A stretch of 64,000 nt of DNA from the NCBI GenBank assembly GCA_014529385.2, contig CM043959.1, positions 88,637,529-88,701,528 on the forward strand, given 5' to 3'. Of the stretch, positions 1 through 10,919 are shown piece by piece. Position numbers and translations under genes: made by a program. The DNA is from Adiantum capillus-veneris. Its lineage: Eukaryota; Streptophyta; Polypodiopsida; Polypodiales; Pteridaceae. Each line of letters starts with the position of its first letter. Within the stretch, counting starts at the first letter, position 1. The notes beneath the pieces were generated by a model. That model was not told the DNA's origin, searched no databases, and saw only the letters and a program-made list of their open reading frames with translations.

Positions 1-251
1 ATTAGTGTAGACCAAGGGACCACATTACAATTGGGTAGCTCCTCAAAAATATTTTGAGATTTTATTAGGGCACCACATATAGTATACATATCAACTAATA
101 TGTTGCCAAGTGTGTTATTTCACCATGACAAGAGAAATGCTTCATGTCAAACTCCCAAATGGTGTAGCTAGCAACTTTTTTTTGAAATATTTCCATGCAT
201 TCATATTGTCTCTTTAGAACATCTTATGTGCATTTTACACCTTTTAGTTCA

Positions 252-345
252 CAAAACACACAGTATTGATCTTTGACTATACACACAGAATGAAAAAGCC
301 AATACTTCTCTGCACAGTGCCCTCTTGGCCATCATACCTCCACCC
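252..345 (+). repeat. Direct repeat copy 1 (partner at 1199-1300)
   Basis: Both copies share the run TATTGATCTTTGAC, followed by ATACACACA, then CTTCTCTGCACA, then CCTCTTGGCC and CATACCTCCACC in the same order and spacing. Similarity is lost outside about 100 bp. The copies lie about 950 bp apart in the same orientation. They could be remnants of terminal repeats or a local duplication. Confidence 0.55.
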
Positions 346-1198
346 TATGCCAACTCTCTCCCCCTCTTCATTCTTGACCTCCCTTCCCCTACGACTTCAA
401 ACTCTTAGTTGACTGCCATCCCCTCTTTTTGAAAAAATATAGAGCATGATATTCAATCAAAACACTCTCGCAAGGACTCATTACCATCAATACCCACTTG
501 CTTGCATTCCTTTTCCCTTCATATAATCATCATCCTCTCTATCGTGGACTTGAAATGTGGAATCAATCAAAAAAGGCTAGCAAAAGAAAATACTATGATA
601 ATTTCCATGCAAGATGACCAAGTTTGGAATGCCACACTTACAACATATATATCATTTATAAGCTTTATATAGAAGCTTTATTAGAGGGTATAATGGTTTT
701 GAATAGCATGCAAACTAAAGTGTTTCCTAGAGAAGCTCTCTTCTCCTAGCATTCTTCTATAATGCTTTGAAAACAAAGTGTACTCAAGTTGGGCAAGGAT
801 GACAAGTTCTTGAGTGCTTTGAAAAAATGATCCATGAGGACATTCTTGTCTGCCAACACATTAAGTTAAAGGTGAGTGTCATCGATATCATGAAAAATGA
901 TAGTCTCCTTAAATTTGAGCATGAATAGGTACATATGCTCTCTCTAGACATTTCATTTTGATGTTTTGATTCGTGTGTTTTATGTACATGGTGACCACAT
1001 GACTTGGACACATCATTATGATGGCCGTGTGACTTGATTATGTGATTGGAGGTTTGCTATGTGGTATGATATGCATATCATTTTGCTACTTGGAATCTAG
1101 TTTGGTTTTGAGGTTTCTTGAGTTGATTTTCTAGGGTACTTTGAGACTATGGTAGGTACGTTGTTTGCTATAAATACTTCAAAATATGGTGTTGAATA

Positions 1199-1300
1199 AA
1201 AAACATTCAATATTGATCTTTGACCATACACACATGAATAAGAGTGAGCTAGGGCTTCTCTGCACAAAGGCCTCTTGGCCCTCATACCTCCACCATTTCT
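1199..1300 (+). repeat. Direct repeat copy 2 (partner at 252-345)
   Basis: This is the second copy of the roughly 100-bp direct repeat. It differs from the first by several substitutions and a short indel near its middle, so the duplication is not recent. Confidence 0.55.
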
Positions 1301-2262
1301 TGTGGATAATTGCCATGCTAATATGGTGCTTAGTTTAAGAGAATATCGTATGAACATTGAGCTTTGAGTTCCCCTCCTGTCAGATGTATGCTTTAAGGTT
1401 TATGCATTGCCTGATGTTCAAGCTTAAATTTGAGGCTTGTGAAACTTATGTATGTTTTTTGATGTCTACTGTATGTAAAATTTGTGCCATTAAAAAAGGT
1501 TCTAGATAAATGTCAAAAAGCTTGCAAATATTGTTTTGATTGAAAAAGCTCAAAATCAGAAGCTCGCTAAAAACACACACTCCACATTGGACATCCCAAG
1601 ATTTGCACCAATAGTTAGTCATTTTCAAAAGTGTTCTAGGTAAAAAATAACCCTAACTATATAAAAATCTCATCATGTCCAAAGATTTATTTTTCATTAC
1701 TAATTACGAGAATATAAAGTGGGTAGTTAGGGCCAAGCGCTTCCAATTTCTAGTTATTCTTGTGTTATCTCTAGCCTCTACCTACCAAGATTTGAGCCCT
1801 TTTCACATTTTGAAGCCTTTGGCTACTCTATAAAAGCCAAATTTTGTTTTAAAAAAACCCTTGATTTGGAATGATTTTTTTATGGATAATAAGTGCACAT
1901 ATAGTCTTTGAGCACTGTGTATTATCCTCTCTTTCTTTTTGAGCTCGTAACTTTCTTGCAAAAATGGTCTTTTTGGAGCACCGTATGTTACATTGTGTTC
2001 ATAAGTGAAAGCTCTATGCAACATTGTAAGTTTCTCGTGATGAATCTAAGGATTTGTTGTAGCTTATCCTCTGCTTAATCTATTCATAGCTCAAGTTCTA
2101 TGCATTTAAATTTTATTCTATGCATAGCAGGGATATCACGGCATCATTGTTAAGCTATAAAGTGCATTTTAGACTTAAAATGGTTAAGTCAAATATGCCC
2201 TTGTAGCTAATAGACACGATTTGGGCAAGTTGTTAGAAGGGGGATTTGAGGTCATGGTCATG

Positions 2263-2272
2263 TTTTTTTTTT
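2263..2272 (-). other. LINE 3' poly(A) tail
   Basis: Ten T on the plus strand equal a poly(A) tail on the minus strand. It directly follows TTTTTCTCGG, a sequence typical of plant LINE 3' ends. It fixes the element's orientation and 3' boundary. Confidence 0.75.
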
Positions 2273-2639
2273 CCGAGAAAAAGATCCTTCTATTAGTTAA
2301 TGAAACTGCCCATAGGGCTAAAACCACCTCTACAAGAGAGGGCTACAACAATCATGAAGGGGAGACTCTCCCAATGAAAAAACAACATATGTACAATGAA
2401 GATAAATCAAGAGATGGGAGGAGAGAAAATCCACACAGGTGGACGTTAATGCCATTTGAGCACACCCTGGACCATGGTGAAGAAAGGACCAGGTCACTAG
2501 AGTCAATGAAAAGCCTCTTTGCACTCCCACATGCGATTGGAGATGCCCTAAAGTCTCTTAAATTGTCCTTTGAGAGTATGGATCAGCTCTAGCCAAAGAT
2601 CCCAAACAATCTCTTCTGATGGTCAGGGCGAGCCTTGAA

Positions 2640-4050
2640 GATGTGAAAGCAGCGGGCCCGCCATATGAACCAGAGTGTCAGGTCGTAGATGAGCTCCCAA
2701 CACTCCTCTCTCTCACTGCACCACAAGCTCTGCAGCAAGCTGGTGTGTAGGTCGACCCCCCCTGCATCAATATCATCCTGCTGGTGGAGGATAGCTCAAA
2801 TTGAAGTGCCGAGCCCGTGAGAGTGGACCAAGCAATTGCCCCCAAGTGTACTGCCGAGCTATGACAAGAGTTGGCATCAGCCAAAGAATACAAAGACAAA
2901 CTTGTTGTGCCAAAGGACAGTCCCAAAGACAATGGCGCCGACTCGCCAAAAGATGGTCACAAGCTGCACATGCTGCCGAGAGACCACTATGTACAAGCCA
3001 TCTCCCAATTGCTGTAGCTCAATGTGCAACCAGCCCCATTGGAACAAAGTGACTCGCCGTGGCTTTTTGGAGTCCCACAACCTCTCCCAAGAAGCTTCCA
3101 AGAACTCAGCTATGAGACCCTCCTCCTGCCAATGAGGTGTTGCAGCAGGAGGATCCTCTCTCGATGCTACCAGTGTGTGACTTCCCAGTTGAGCAATGTA
3201 CTGAATGAAAGTGACACTTGGATGGTTGAGTGAGGAGAAAGGGTCTCTCCAAAACCACTCTCCAAGATTCCATTGCACTCGTGCCAATGGAAAGCAGTCC
3301 CAGGTCCACAACCTCCAGGGGCCAGTCTCAAGAGCTGCAGGGTTAGGTTCAATGACTCAAGTCTTCCCAGAGATGCCCACAACTCGGATCCTCTCAAAAC
3401 AACACTCTGCCACCTGTGGGGCCTTTAGTGAAACTCTGTGTAAGGGACCCTTACCCTGTGTACAGTTTCTAAGCAAGCCCGAACTGTGATGAGAACCTCC
3501 AGTTGCGTGAAGGTCCCCATCCATCTAGGCGCTATTGACTCGAGAGGTGTGAGCCACTCAGCTGGTTTCGCCTTTGTGATATCCTGACACATGCGTTGCA
3601 CCCCTCTCATGCCCTATAGCTGGATGCCTTGAAGCTCCTCTGACAAGCCTGAGAGATGTAGCCAGTCACCTAAAGTGCATGTTGGACCCTCTCCCATGGG
3701 ACCCCAGGAAACATGAGGCCTACTACCAACCAAGTGGCCTCTCTGAGTGCTAACCATGGGGTTCCAAGCAAGGGATTGGCTCAAGCACTCCTCCGTGCAA
3801 GTAGGCTGGTGCTGCTGTATGCCTCTCTACAGCTGCTCCTAGGATTGGAGCAGACTCACGGCAAAGCGGTCATCCAGTCTCCTGCTCAAGCCAACTTTGT
3901 GCATCTCTATGAAAATCCATCTAGTCAAAGCTCGCCAGGGGACTCTAGTGTGAGGCACTCTGTGTGCTTCTGCCGCCCGCAGGTATCGAAGCAAGGGCCT
4001 TGCCTAGCACAGTGCACGAGCCACAGATGGCTCCAAGCACGCAACTAGCC
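2640..4050 (-). pseudogene. LINE ORF2 C-terminal region (zf-RVT-like), degenerate
   Basis: The longest open piece is 2877-3311 on the minus strand (144 aa). It carries the run WDSKKPRRVTLFQWGWLH, the hallmark of the zinc-binding region (zf-RVT family) after the reverse transcriptase in plant LINE ORF2. Upstream pieces (for example 3425-3610, with VHRVRVPYTEFH near its end) continue the post-RT region, with stops and frame changes. The polymerase itself, with its YxDD box, should lie further upstream on the minus strand but is not there. Downstream the sequence runs into the LINE 3' region and poly(A). No protein would be made. Confidence 0.7.
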
Positions 4051-4203
4051 TAAACTAGTAAGCTCAAAGATGACGATGGTGTGTCACTCACCGTTCTATG
4101 CTTGCTGCCGTGGAGAATTCCTCGCCGGCGCGAAGAAGAAGGAGCCGCCGCTGCGCCGCGCTCAACCGCTTTGCCGCCGCCGTGCCGTCGTCACAATGCT
4201 TCA

Positions 4204-4253
<50 letters not shown>
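4204..4253 (+). repeat. (CT)n microsatellite with adjoining GC and AC tracts
   Basis: About 25 CT units are followed by CGCGCGCG and then an AC run to about 4276. Several overlapping frames translate it as LSLSLS and are not genes. Confidence 0.95.
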
Positions 4254-4261
<8 letters not shown>

Positions 4262-5040
4262 ATACACACACACACAAGGAGATGAAGAAGAAGAAGAAGA
4301 TGGAGATGGAGCAAGAGCACTCTTCAATTGCACCAATGAAAGAATGAATGATTTTTTTGGTTTAGATGACTTTTATATGAGCGCACCCCATTCCCACTTG
4401 GGCGCCCATACTTAGCCAACTAACCCTTGAATTTTCCTGTTAGAGTGAACCTCTCATCAGCGATCACTCTTACCCTTTTCCTATTGGACCGACAAGCCCG
4501 GCCCATGACTACTAGAAGTGGACACCAGTGGTTAACATGCCCCCCTTCCTGATGTAGATTCCGTTCTCGGAATATAACAGTGCAGCATCCGGATCCATGA
4601 TAGAAGTACCTGTGTCAGAAGAAAAACAACATTGTGAAAGCTCAAAGGTAGCATGTACAGGTGTGCAATAAGTGAGATGCATACATGATATTCTAGGAAA
4701 TGCAAAAACAAATTCAGGAATTGTAACATTGCCAACTAGAACAAGCGTAGTACCTGAATAAAATGCAATTGAGTTAGGGTCTATTAGGTCGACTCTACGA
4801 GAAGTACACAAGAGCTAGGGCTAAAGTAAGTACTAGATTGACCAACGTTAATTAAAAAATGTCGACTAAAGAGTAGTTAACCCTAGGGATGCTCGTTGGG
4901 GTCTAAGGACTAGTGGTCTTGTCACTTATACCACTTAAGTGTGATCCACATAAAATACAAGGAAGTTTGTGCCATTTTCTTTCTCTTTTCTTTTTCTCCT
5001 TTTTTTTGTTTTCTTTTTTGTTGTTGTCATAGTTGCTACA

Positions 5041-5155
5041 AGTAGCTGGGGGACTCGAGGTTTCAAATTCCAGCAGCTGGGAGACTCAAGGTCTCAAATA
5101 CCAGCTTGAGCATAAACTAGCCGGGAGACTCGAGGTCTCAAATACCATCTTAACA
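5041..5155 (+). repeat. Three short imperfect tandem repeats
   Basis: The core AGCTGGGAGACTCAAGGT, followed by CTCAAATACC, occurs three times with small differences at a spacing of about 35-48 bp. It is non-coding and its origin is unknown. Confidence 0.7.
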
Positions 5156-5255
5156 CGTGGGCTTCCATAACACAAGTCACACTTAGGTGGAATAAACTAG
5201 AGAGAACTATATCCTCATAGCCTAAAACATTACTAAAGTTACTACAAGTAATAGA

Positions 5256-5492
5256 CTATTTAGGATGCCTCCAGGGAAAATGCAGCTGACCAAAAAGTCT
5301 CATATCTTCCACAGAAAAGCTGACCACAATGTCTAATGTGGCCCTCACATAGATGATGCTCCTGTAGCATAAGAAAGTCAATCTCTCCTCCCAGAAGGCA
5401 TCGTTAAAGCTCCTAACGCAGTCGACCCCTCTGACACTGAAATTGGGGCCCACCTAATCCCTGCACGTTCCATGAGACGATCCTCATGGAAA
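5256..5492 (-). pseudogene. LINE ORF2 endonuclease start (EEP family), truncated
   Basis: The minus strand opens with MRIVSWNVQGLGGP, the usual N-terminus of plant LINE ORF2, which is an apurinic-type endonuclease with its first catalytic Asn. About 30 codons later it reads GEIDFLMLQEHHL, with the catalytic Glu in LQE. The frame carries two internal stops. Only about 75 codons survive before LINE homology ends abruptly at 5255; the remaining endonuclease motifs and the polymerase are missing. In an active element this domain nicks target DNA to prime reverse transcription. Confidence 0.75.
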
Positions 5493-5829
5493 GTGAGAGA
5501 GAACTAATGCTGCAGCAGTAGCTAATTGTGCTATCTTCGAGGGAGGATTTTTTGGGGAGTAATCTGTATCCGAGTGTCCCTGAGATAGGCATGATTGCAA
5601 AGAGTGTTTAGCCCAAGCCCAAGTAGAAGGAACCGTGCACAAAGCAACCTCCTCTCTCTAGGAGTCCTCATATATGTGTACATAACATGGCGGGATCTGT
5701 GTGTCAGCAAAGAAGTGAACCACAATGTGTCTACATCCTGTTGAGTCTGGAGGTGTCATAGAAAACTTGGCCAACGGCCACAGAGTCTAAAGCAGGTCTG
5801 TAACCCCTAGGTCTACCATGTGATGAGAG

Positions 5830-7370
5830 AACTCTAGGGCCTCTGTTTGCAGTCACTCCAACACTGAGTCTAGAGTCAAATCAGCGTGGTCCCTATTGCA
5901 TAGGGGAAAAGATAATCCAATCGTTGAGTCCAAGGCCTCTATCTGAAGCAAGCTACCTCAAGGTCTCGTGAGGGGTCATTGAGAAACCGTGTAAAGTCAT
6001 AGGCAAAAAAATCCCAACGATGACAAATGTCGAAGCTCGTCAGACCACAAGGAACTGCTGCAAAGGGGGACATCTACACCAAAAGTGGGGGTTTAAAGAA
6101 AGTCTATACCTCTCTCGCCAAGAGACTTGTGGCAAACGTGCTTCCAAGAGATCTTCTAGCAGCCAAGAAAGGCTGTGGTCCTTGGGACGGCTGTGGGGAT
6201 GGCACGAAAGGAGAAGCGGGAGGAGGGGGCTCAAGGGAAAAGGGGGAGAGGGGGAGCGGCAGAGGGAGGAGGGCAAGATGGAGACGCAGAGGGAGAAGGT
6301 ATAGAGGGGGGGGGGGGAGAGGGGTAAACTTGGGGGGAGGAGGGGGTGTTGAGGGTGAGGCTGAGGTGGAGGCTAGAGCAGGGACCTTGTCCTGCTGAAG
6401 AGGGTCAAAACGGTTCCATGTGGGAACCCATTGTTGCTGGGCAGGAGCCTGGGGACCACTCTGAGTGCTAGGCTGGCGTGGTGGCCCCTGCCAACGTCGA
6501 GCATAAACCTACTGCCAACCCTCCTCTGCTAGAGCCCCAAGCTCAGAGGGTGGCTCTGCCTGCAGACTCTGTGACTTTGTCTGCTGCTGCTGGCCAGCCC
6601 TTAGGGGTTGGGGCTGGGCCTGTGGTGTAGGTCAGAGTCTCCTCCATGGATAGGACTTTGCAAGATGGCCCATCTATCGACAAATGAAACACTGATTCGG
6701 GATGCCCAAATACTCCACGCTCTGTCAGAACCAACCTCCACTCACCCGAGGAAGTAGAATGAACTTTGGGAGAGTTTGGGTGTCCCTAACGAGAACACGT
6801 ATTGAGGGGATGTTGGACGCCTTGGAAGCTACAGAGGCTGCCATGCGAGGTGTCTCCAGAACAGTCCCAATGTTTGATCCTATCCTGGACAAAAGTGGTA
6901 GGTACTCCCTCCTCAAACCAGGAAAGCAGACGTAGATGGAAATGTTTGCCTCCTTTACTCGAACATCTGTAGCTAGATCAAAACCATGCCTCCAATGTCG
7001 AAAGTGGGTTCGAACTACTCAGATGGCCAAGGGGCTCATCGCGATGACCTTGAATGCCATCTCGGAAGAGTTGAACTCTATCTTATAGTAGTCGTGTTCG
7101 AGGAACTGAACATTCAAGATCTTGACCACCTCTGTCAGAAGCAGGTCCCAGAGAAGATCACGCAACTATCCTCTGTTGGGTCTGGTGTCGAGAATCTTGC
7201 AAATGACGAAATTCCCTTAAAGGCGTTCCACCTCTGCCGCTAAGCTCGCTTGCTCTGTCAATGAGAGAGCAAGTCGAATGGTGGGCTCAGCAAAGTCGGG
7301 CGAGGGGACTTCATTAGAGCCCTTTGTTGTAGAGCTTGAGCCTCCATCTGTGTTTGCTACTGTGAAGAGA
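5830..7370 (-). pseudogene. LINE ORF1, DUF4283-like with broken zinc knuckle
   Basis: Minus-strand translation gives the DUF4283-like part at about 7250-6730, including FRHWRHGFDLATDVRVKEAN and PSIRVLVRDTQTLPKFILLP. It is followed at about 6700-6650 by NQCFICR, a stop, then MGHLAKSYP. This is a CCHC knuckle with a stop inside and the last Cys changed to Tyr. A proline- and glutamine-rich tail follows. Plant LINE ORF1 proteins of this layout bind nucleic acid and chaperone the element RNA. Several stops and frame changes make it a pseudogene. Confidence 0.7.
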
Positions 7371-7390
7371 GGGTGAAGAGGCCCCGGGGA

Positions 7391-8080
7391 GGTCACCTAA
7401 TAAAAATGTAACCTATCACGTGAGTTCAATAGAAGGGTATTTAAAGTTCTTGAAACTTACAGAAATATATATATAGAAGGGCATTATTTTTTCAAAATTT
7501 AAAAAAAAATCACAAATTTTAAAAGAAAATGGTACATTATATTCTTAAAAAAATTCACAGATAAGGGGTTTTACAAACATGTCTTGAACGCACGTGATAT
7601 GGTAGTTTTACACATAGTGAACCCCCCAAAGAAGAGCCGTCGGCGAACGGAGACCTCTTGTTGGACCAAGCACATCGGAGATGCTGTCGAGACGAGTCTT
7701 TGCAGTGACTACAGAGGAGGCACATGCAGACTTCTACCTCCTGAAATACACCAACACAAAGCACCTGACCAAAACAGAGGAAAAGGATCAATGGCACAAC
7801 ACCATTAAGAAAAATTGATATTGAGGCGGTCCGGGGCGGGCAACAAGAAGAGCAACCTCTAGACACCCTTCAAGGCTCCCGTGCTGCTCAATGGGGCTCA
7901 GGCACAACACAACACAACCCAAAACAATAAACCCCCAGCCAAATCCCAACTACACAAGGGGCACCACCTAGTTTAAGAGCGAACTAGGACGCAAAAGAGG
8001 AGAATCGTTAGAGCAACCCACAAACAAGCAAGGAATTTACACTAACCCTAACACCAATGGAACACTCTCACACACTAAAA

Positions 8081-8142
<62 letters not shown>

Positions 8143-8270
8143 GAGAGAGATGGTGCTCGGGCTGCTTTGAAGTGTATCGTTAATGATCAAGAAAACATAA
8201 ATATATATATGTAAGAAAGGGAGAGAGGGAGGAAGGGGGTGCTTGTTGCACTAATGCCTTCTTACAAATC
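7391..8270. other. Gene-free stretch between LINE and LTR remnant
   Basis: The stretch holds an A/T-rich part (7440-7560), short frames without recognisable motifs on both strands (for example minus 7555-7866), and a long GA microsatellite. I see no supported gene. Confidence 0.5.
8083..8155 (+). repeat. (GA)n microsatellite
   Basis: About 28 uninterrupted GA units, then a T interruption and a few further GA units. It is a simple repeat. Confidence 0.95.
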
Positions 8271-9900
8271 TGTCACGACAAATCAAAGTGAGATTAGTAT
8301 TTGTTCAACATAGCTTGCGTAAATTTCACCACACCACATCACAATAAAAGCCACCCCAATCACTGTCTTAAGGCAAGGGGAGTCCTCTCCACCCTGTCGC
8401 CCTCTTACAGTATGTGGGATTTATGGCTAGATTGATGACAACACCAGAGACAAGCTATCAAGAATTTAACAAAAAACACCAAGATACTTACGCATCATTG
8501 TTGCCCATTACTTCACGTTGGAAGGGAGACAAAGTATCCAAGCTTAGTCCAAATCCACCCTCCTTGATTCAGCAAATGTTGGGCTTACACTAGTAGGAGA
8601 AATGATAGATTTCCTACTCTCAATTGAATGATCACTCTCTCTCTTACAATGGCATAGAGTTCCCTTGCTAATCCCCTATTACAACACATGCACATGCATA
8701 AGACAATGAGCTTCCACTCAAGAGCTCCTTCTAGAGAGGTTGAGCTTGACTTCTCAAGCTATAGCATAGTGCTCTTGCTTATGGCTCCCCTTTTGTGCTA
8801 GCTACACCCTCCTTTTATAGCAATTTTGAAGGCTAGGGTTACTCCTCTAACCATGGTTGGGTTAGATTTTCAGCAATTTATCTAATTTCTTTTGCTTGGA
8901 ATTATCAAGAAGTTGGTGGGGAAAGAGAGAGGAGAGAAATGGAGGTGATAGGACTTTTCATAGTGGGTTAGTGTTAGTAGAGTTAGTATTAATTTACAAA
9001 TGGAATTGGATATTTACAATGGGAGTATCCATGTAGGATACAAATAAGGAAGAAAAACTCTTAAGAGGTAAGAAAAGGTGGATTTCTTACAAGGTTGATG
9101 CTCCAAGTGTCTTGAGTAGGGCCAATTTTGACGCTTGTTGACGGTCCACTAGCTTTGACGGTACATTTTTTCTCCACTCTTGACCTTCCTTGAGAGACAA
9201 GGTAATTGAAGCTGAGTAATCAACCACCATGATGCTGTCTTTTAAGAGAAGAGGCTGAATTTTGTGGTTTTTTTATAGATATGGGTAATTTGGAGGAGGA
9301 AAAATGAGACTAAGTGGTCAATTTTGGAATGGAATTGTGTGTGGGAGGTATGAGTTCACCATGGTTTCTCTTATTCTTCAAGGTTGAGGAGAAGGTGAGT
9401 AGGGTGCAGAGAGGAGTGGTGAGAGAGGTGGGGATGATGAGTGGAGAAGTGTGTGTGAAAGAGGAAAGTGATAAAGTGGAAGAGAGAGTGTGGCTGCATA
9501 GCATGGGAAAACTGGGGTCCACTAATAAAATCATAGCTCACAGCTCGTAGCTCAAAAAAATATGAAAAAATTTGAGGCAAAAGTTCAGCCCACGAGCTAC
9601 AACTTTTGTTTGTATCACCTTTTCAAATTCGGAGAGCAAGTGAACTTTAAAAATTCAGCAAAACCGACCGTTTTTTTCCACTGCACAAGGTCCTTGTGGG
9701 GTCCTTCTTTGGATGATTCTTTTGAATACCTCTAAGAGTGAGCCCTCCATAGTGCATGTATGCATGCCACCTACCCTTGACCTTATTTGGTAGGTCTATA
9801 ATTGAAGATATTGTTGAGATTATGATATAAGTGAATAGTACAACTAAGAAAATCAAATATTGAGGGGTCTAAAAAATATGTACATGTCAAATATAAATAA
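8271..9900 (-). mobile_element. LTR-like remnant, minus strand
   Basis: The plus strand begins with TGTCACGACAAATC at 8271, so the minus-strand form ends in CA. A TATA box is present on the minus strand (GCTATAAAAGGAGGG, near 8808-8822). About 700 bp upstream of it lies a module (9500-9615) also found in the LTRs at 17707-19653 and 26706-28800/43518-45264. No internal coding region is attached, so it is a solo or truncated LTR. The far end is not resolved, and no target duplication could be matched to AAATC at 8266-8270. Confidence 0.5.
9500..9615 (-). repeat. Shared U3 module, copy in the 8271 LTR remnant
   Basis: On the minus strand it reads GTTGTAGCTCGTGGGCTGAA, then T-rich runs, then GAGCTATGATT, then TTAGTGGACCCCAGTTTTC. 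The same order and spacing occur at 18262-18375 and 44525-44645 in element-sense orientation. Confidence 0.65.
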
Positions 9901-10480
9901 TATAAGTGGAAAAAATATAAAGGGGTCAAAAGAAATCTCTCTCATTATGAGGCTACCATAAAAAGATAAATATTTTTGGTGTTCTAATTTTTTTTTAAAA
10001 AAAAACAAAATAGATGTAGGAAGGGAAAAATCACAATAATGAAAAAATATACACATAAATAAAACTAGTTTTTTTGGATTTTTGTTGGGGTGGAGTTACA
10101 CCAAATATAAGAGAAGCTTACATGAAAATATTTCTATATGGAATAAAGAGTATGAAAAATGGTAAGAAAAAATTGTGGTAATGGTGAGGCAATGTACAGA
10201 GCATAAATAACACACACCTAGGTAGAAATATTTAAATAAATACCAAAATAATTATGAAAAAATCTTTTATTTAGGCCCTATATACAAAGAAATATTTACA
10301 TACGCATGGGCCATAATATACTTATATTTTTTAATTTTTAAAATTTTTTTGGCTCAACTAGCCCAATGACTAGCTAATTGAGGGTTTTTTAAGAAGATAT
10401 GGGAAAAGTCCCGTGACTCACGCACGCCTATGTACAGTGAAATGGTAGGGATAGGCACAGTGTTTGGGTGATTTTGGTAG
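9901..10480. other. AT-rich stretch without a gene
   Basis: The sequence is A/T-rich with many short homopolymer runs. The frames are short and lack motifs. It may be the distal part of the LTR remnant to its left. Confidence 0.45.
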
Positions 10481-10732
10481 GGTGAGGTAACTCACCGTGG
10501 CAATTACAAAGAGCCAAAAAACGGCTATCAATATGAAGTTGAGGGCCTATTCTATCGAGATGATACTTATGTCCTTTTAAACAACAAGCCCACTGCTCTA
10601 ATCTACTCGCATCTGGTGCGATGCATCAGGTTTTTCATGTCCCCGAGGGAAGGTGAGCATAATGTATATGATATGTCAAATGACATATTCGAGAAAATCT
10701 ATAACAACATGCCCCCAAAGGAGAACTTGTAA
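10481..10732 (+). CDS. Orphan coding-like segment, unknown protein
   Basis: An 83-codon frame is open from a stop at 10478-10480 to TAA at 10730-10732. It has no obvious ATG start, so it would be an exon or a fragment. The translation has the composition of a real soluble protein: YQYEVEGLFYRDDTYVLLNN is followed by an aromatic and charged C-terminus ending in NNMPPKENL. I do not recognise the family. It lies on the opposite strand from the two pseudogenes to its right and directly before minisatellite A. A 6-bp inverted repeat (GGTGAG, GTAA loop, CTCACC) lies at 10481-10496. Confidence 0.4.
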   Translation, partial: GEVTHRGNYKEPKNGYQYEVEGLFYRDDTYVLLNNKPTALIYSHLVRCIRFFMSPREGEHNVYDMSNDIFEKIYNNMPPKENL

Positions 10733-10919
10733 GATTTATCTCTGTAAATTTGACTTTGGCGAGCACTTTTAACATAAGCTAGCATTTAATAATAAAAAGA
10801 AGGAGACAAAGAACTATATTGAAGAGAGTCAGGAAGGATTACATCAAAGCTAGGGGGGGGGGGATCACCTCACTACTGCCTTCTAAAATTACAACTAATC
10901 ACCCCTACTGAAAAGCTAG

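Larger units (their letters stand above)
1..2262. other. AT-rich stretch without a recognised gene
   Basis: I found no coding region that I can support here; the short open frames lack recognisable motifs. The stretch is AT-rich and holds a direct repeat of about 100 bp (252-345 and 1199-1300, listed separately). It ends at the poly(T) tract marking the 3' end of the minus-strand LINE. It probably consists of old transposon debris, but no family could be named. Confidence 0.5.
4060..5255. other. Foreign segment interrupting the LINE
   Basis: LINE ORF2 homology stops near 4060 on one side and at 5255 on the other, just inside the endonuclease. The segment includes a GC-rich part (4110-4200), a CT microsatellite, an AC tract and a GAA-rich stretch. 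It also holds a T-rich tract (4978-5025) and three tandem copies of a sequence with GGGAGACTCGAGGTCTCAAAT. No coding potential or terminal repeats could be defined. It may be an inserted LTR fragment that accompanied loss of the reverse transcriptase region. Confidence 0.45.
2263..7390 (-). mobile_element. Degenerate LINE (non-LTR retrotransposon), minus strand
   Basis: Read on the minus strand, the order is ORF1 (DUF4283-like plus a broken zinc knuckle), a proline-rich tail, the start of an endonuclease, then the C-terminal zinc-finger region of ORF2. The element ends in TTTTTCTCGG plus ten A, seen on the plus strand as poly(T) at 2263-2272. This arrangement is typical of plant LINEs. The element is dead: stops and frameshifts occur throughout, and no reverse transcriptase motif was found. 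Unrelated sequence occupies about 4060-5255. The 5' end near 7390 is approximate, and I could not define a target-site duplication. Confidence 0.75.

Noticed and set aside
4070-4415. Several overlapping frames rich in LSLSLS or RERERE
   Set aside because: They read through the CT microsatellite in different frames. No domain is present and the neighbours are transposon debris.
6020-6398. Arg/Gly-rich plus-strand frames
   Set aside because: They are antisense to the proline-rich tail of LINE ORF1 on the minus strand.
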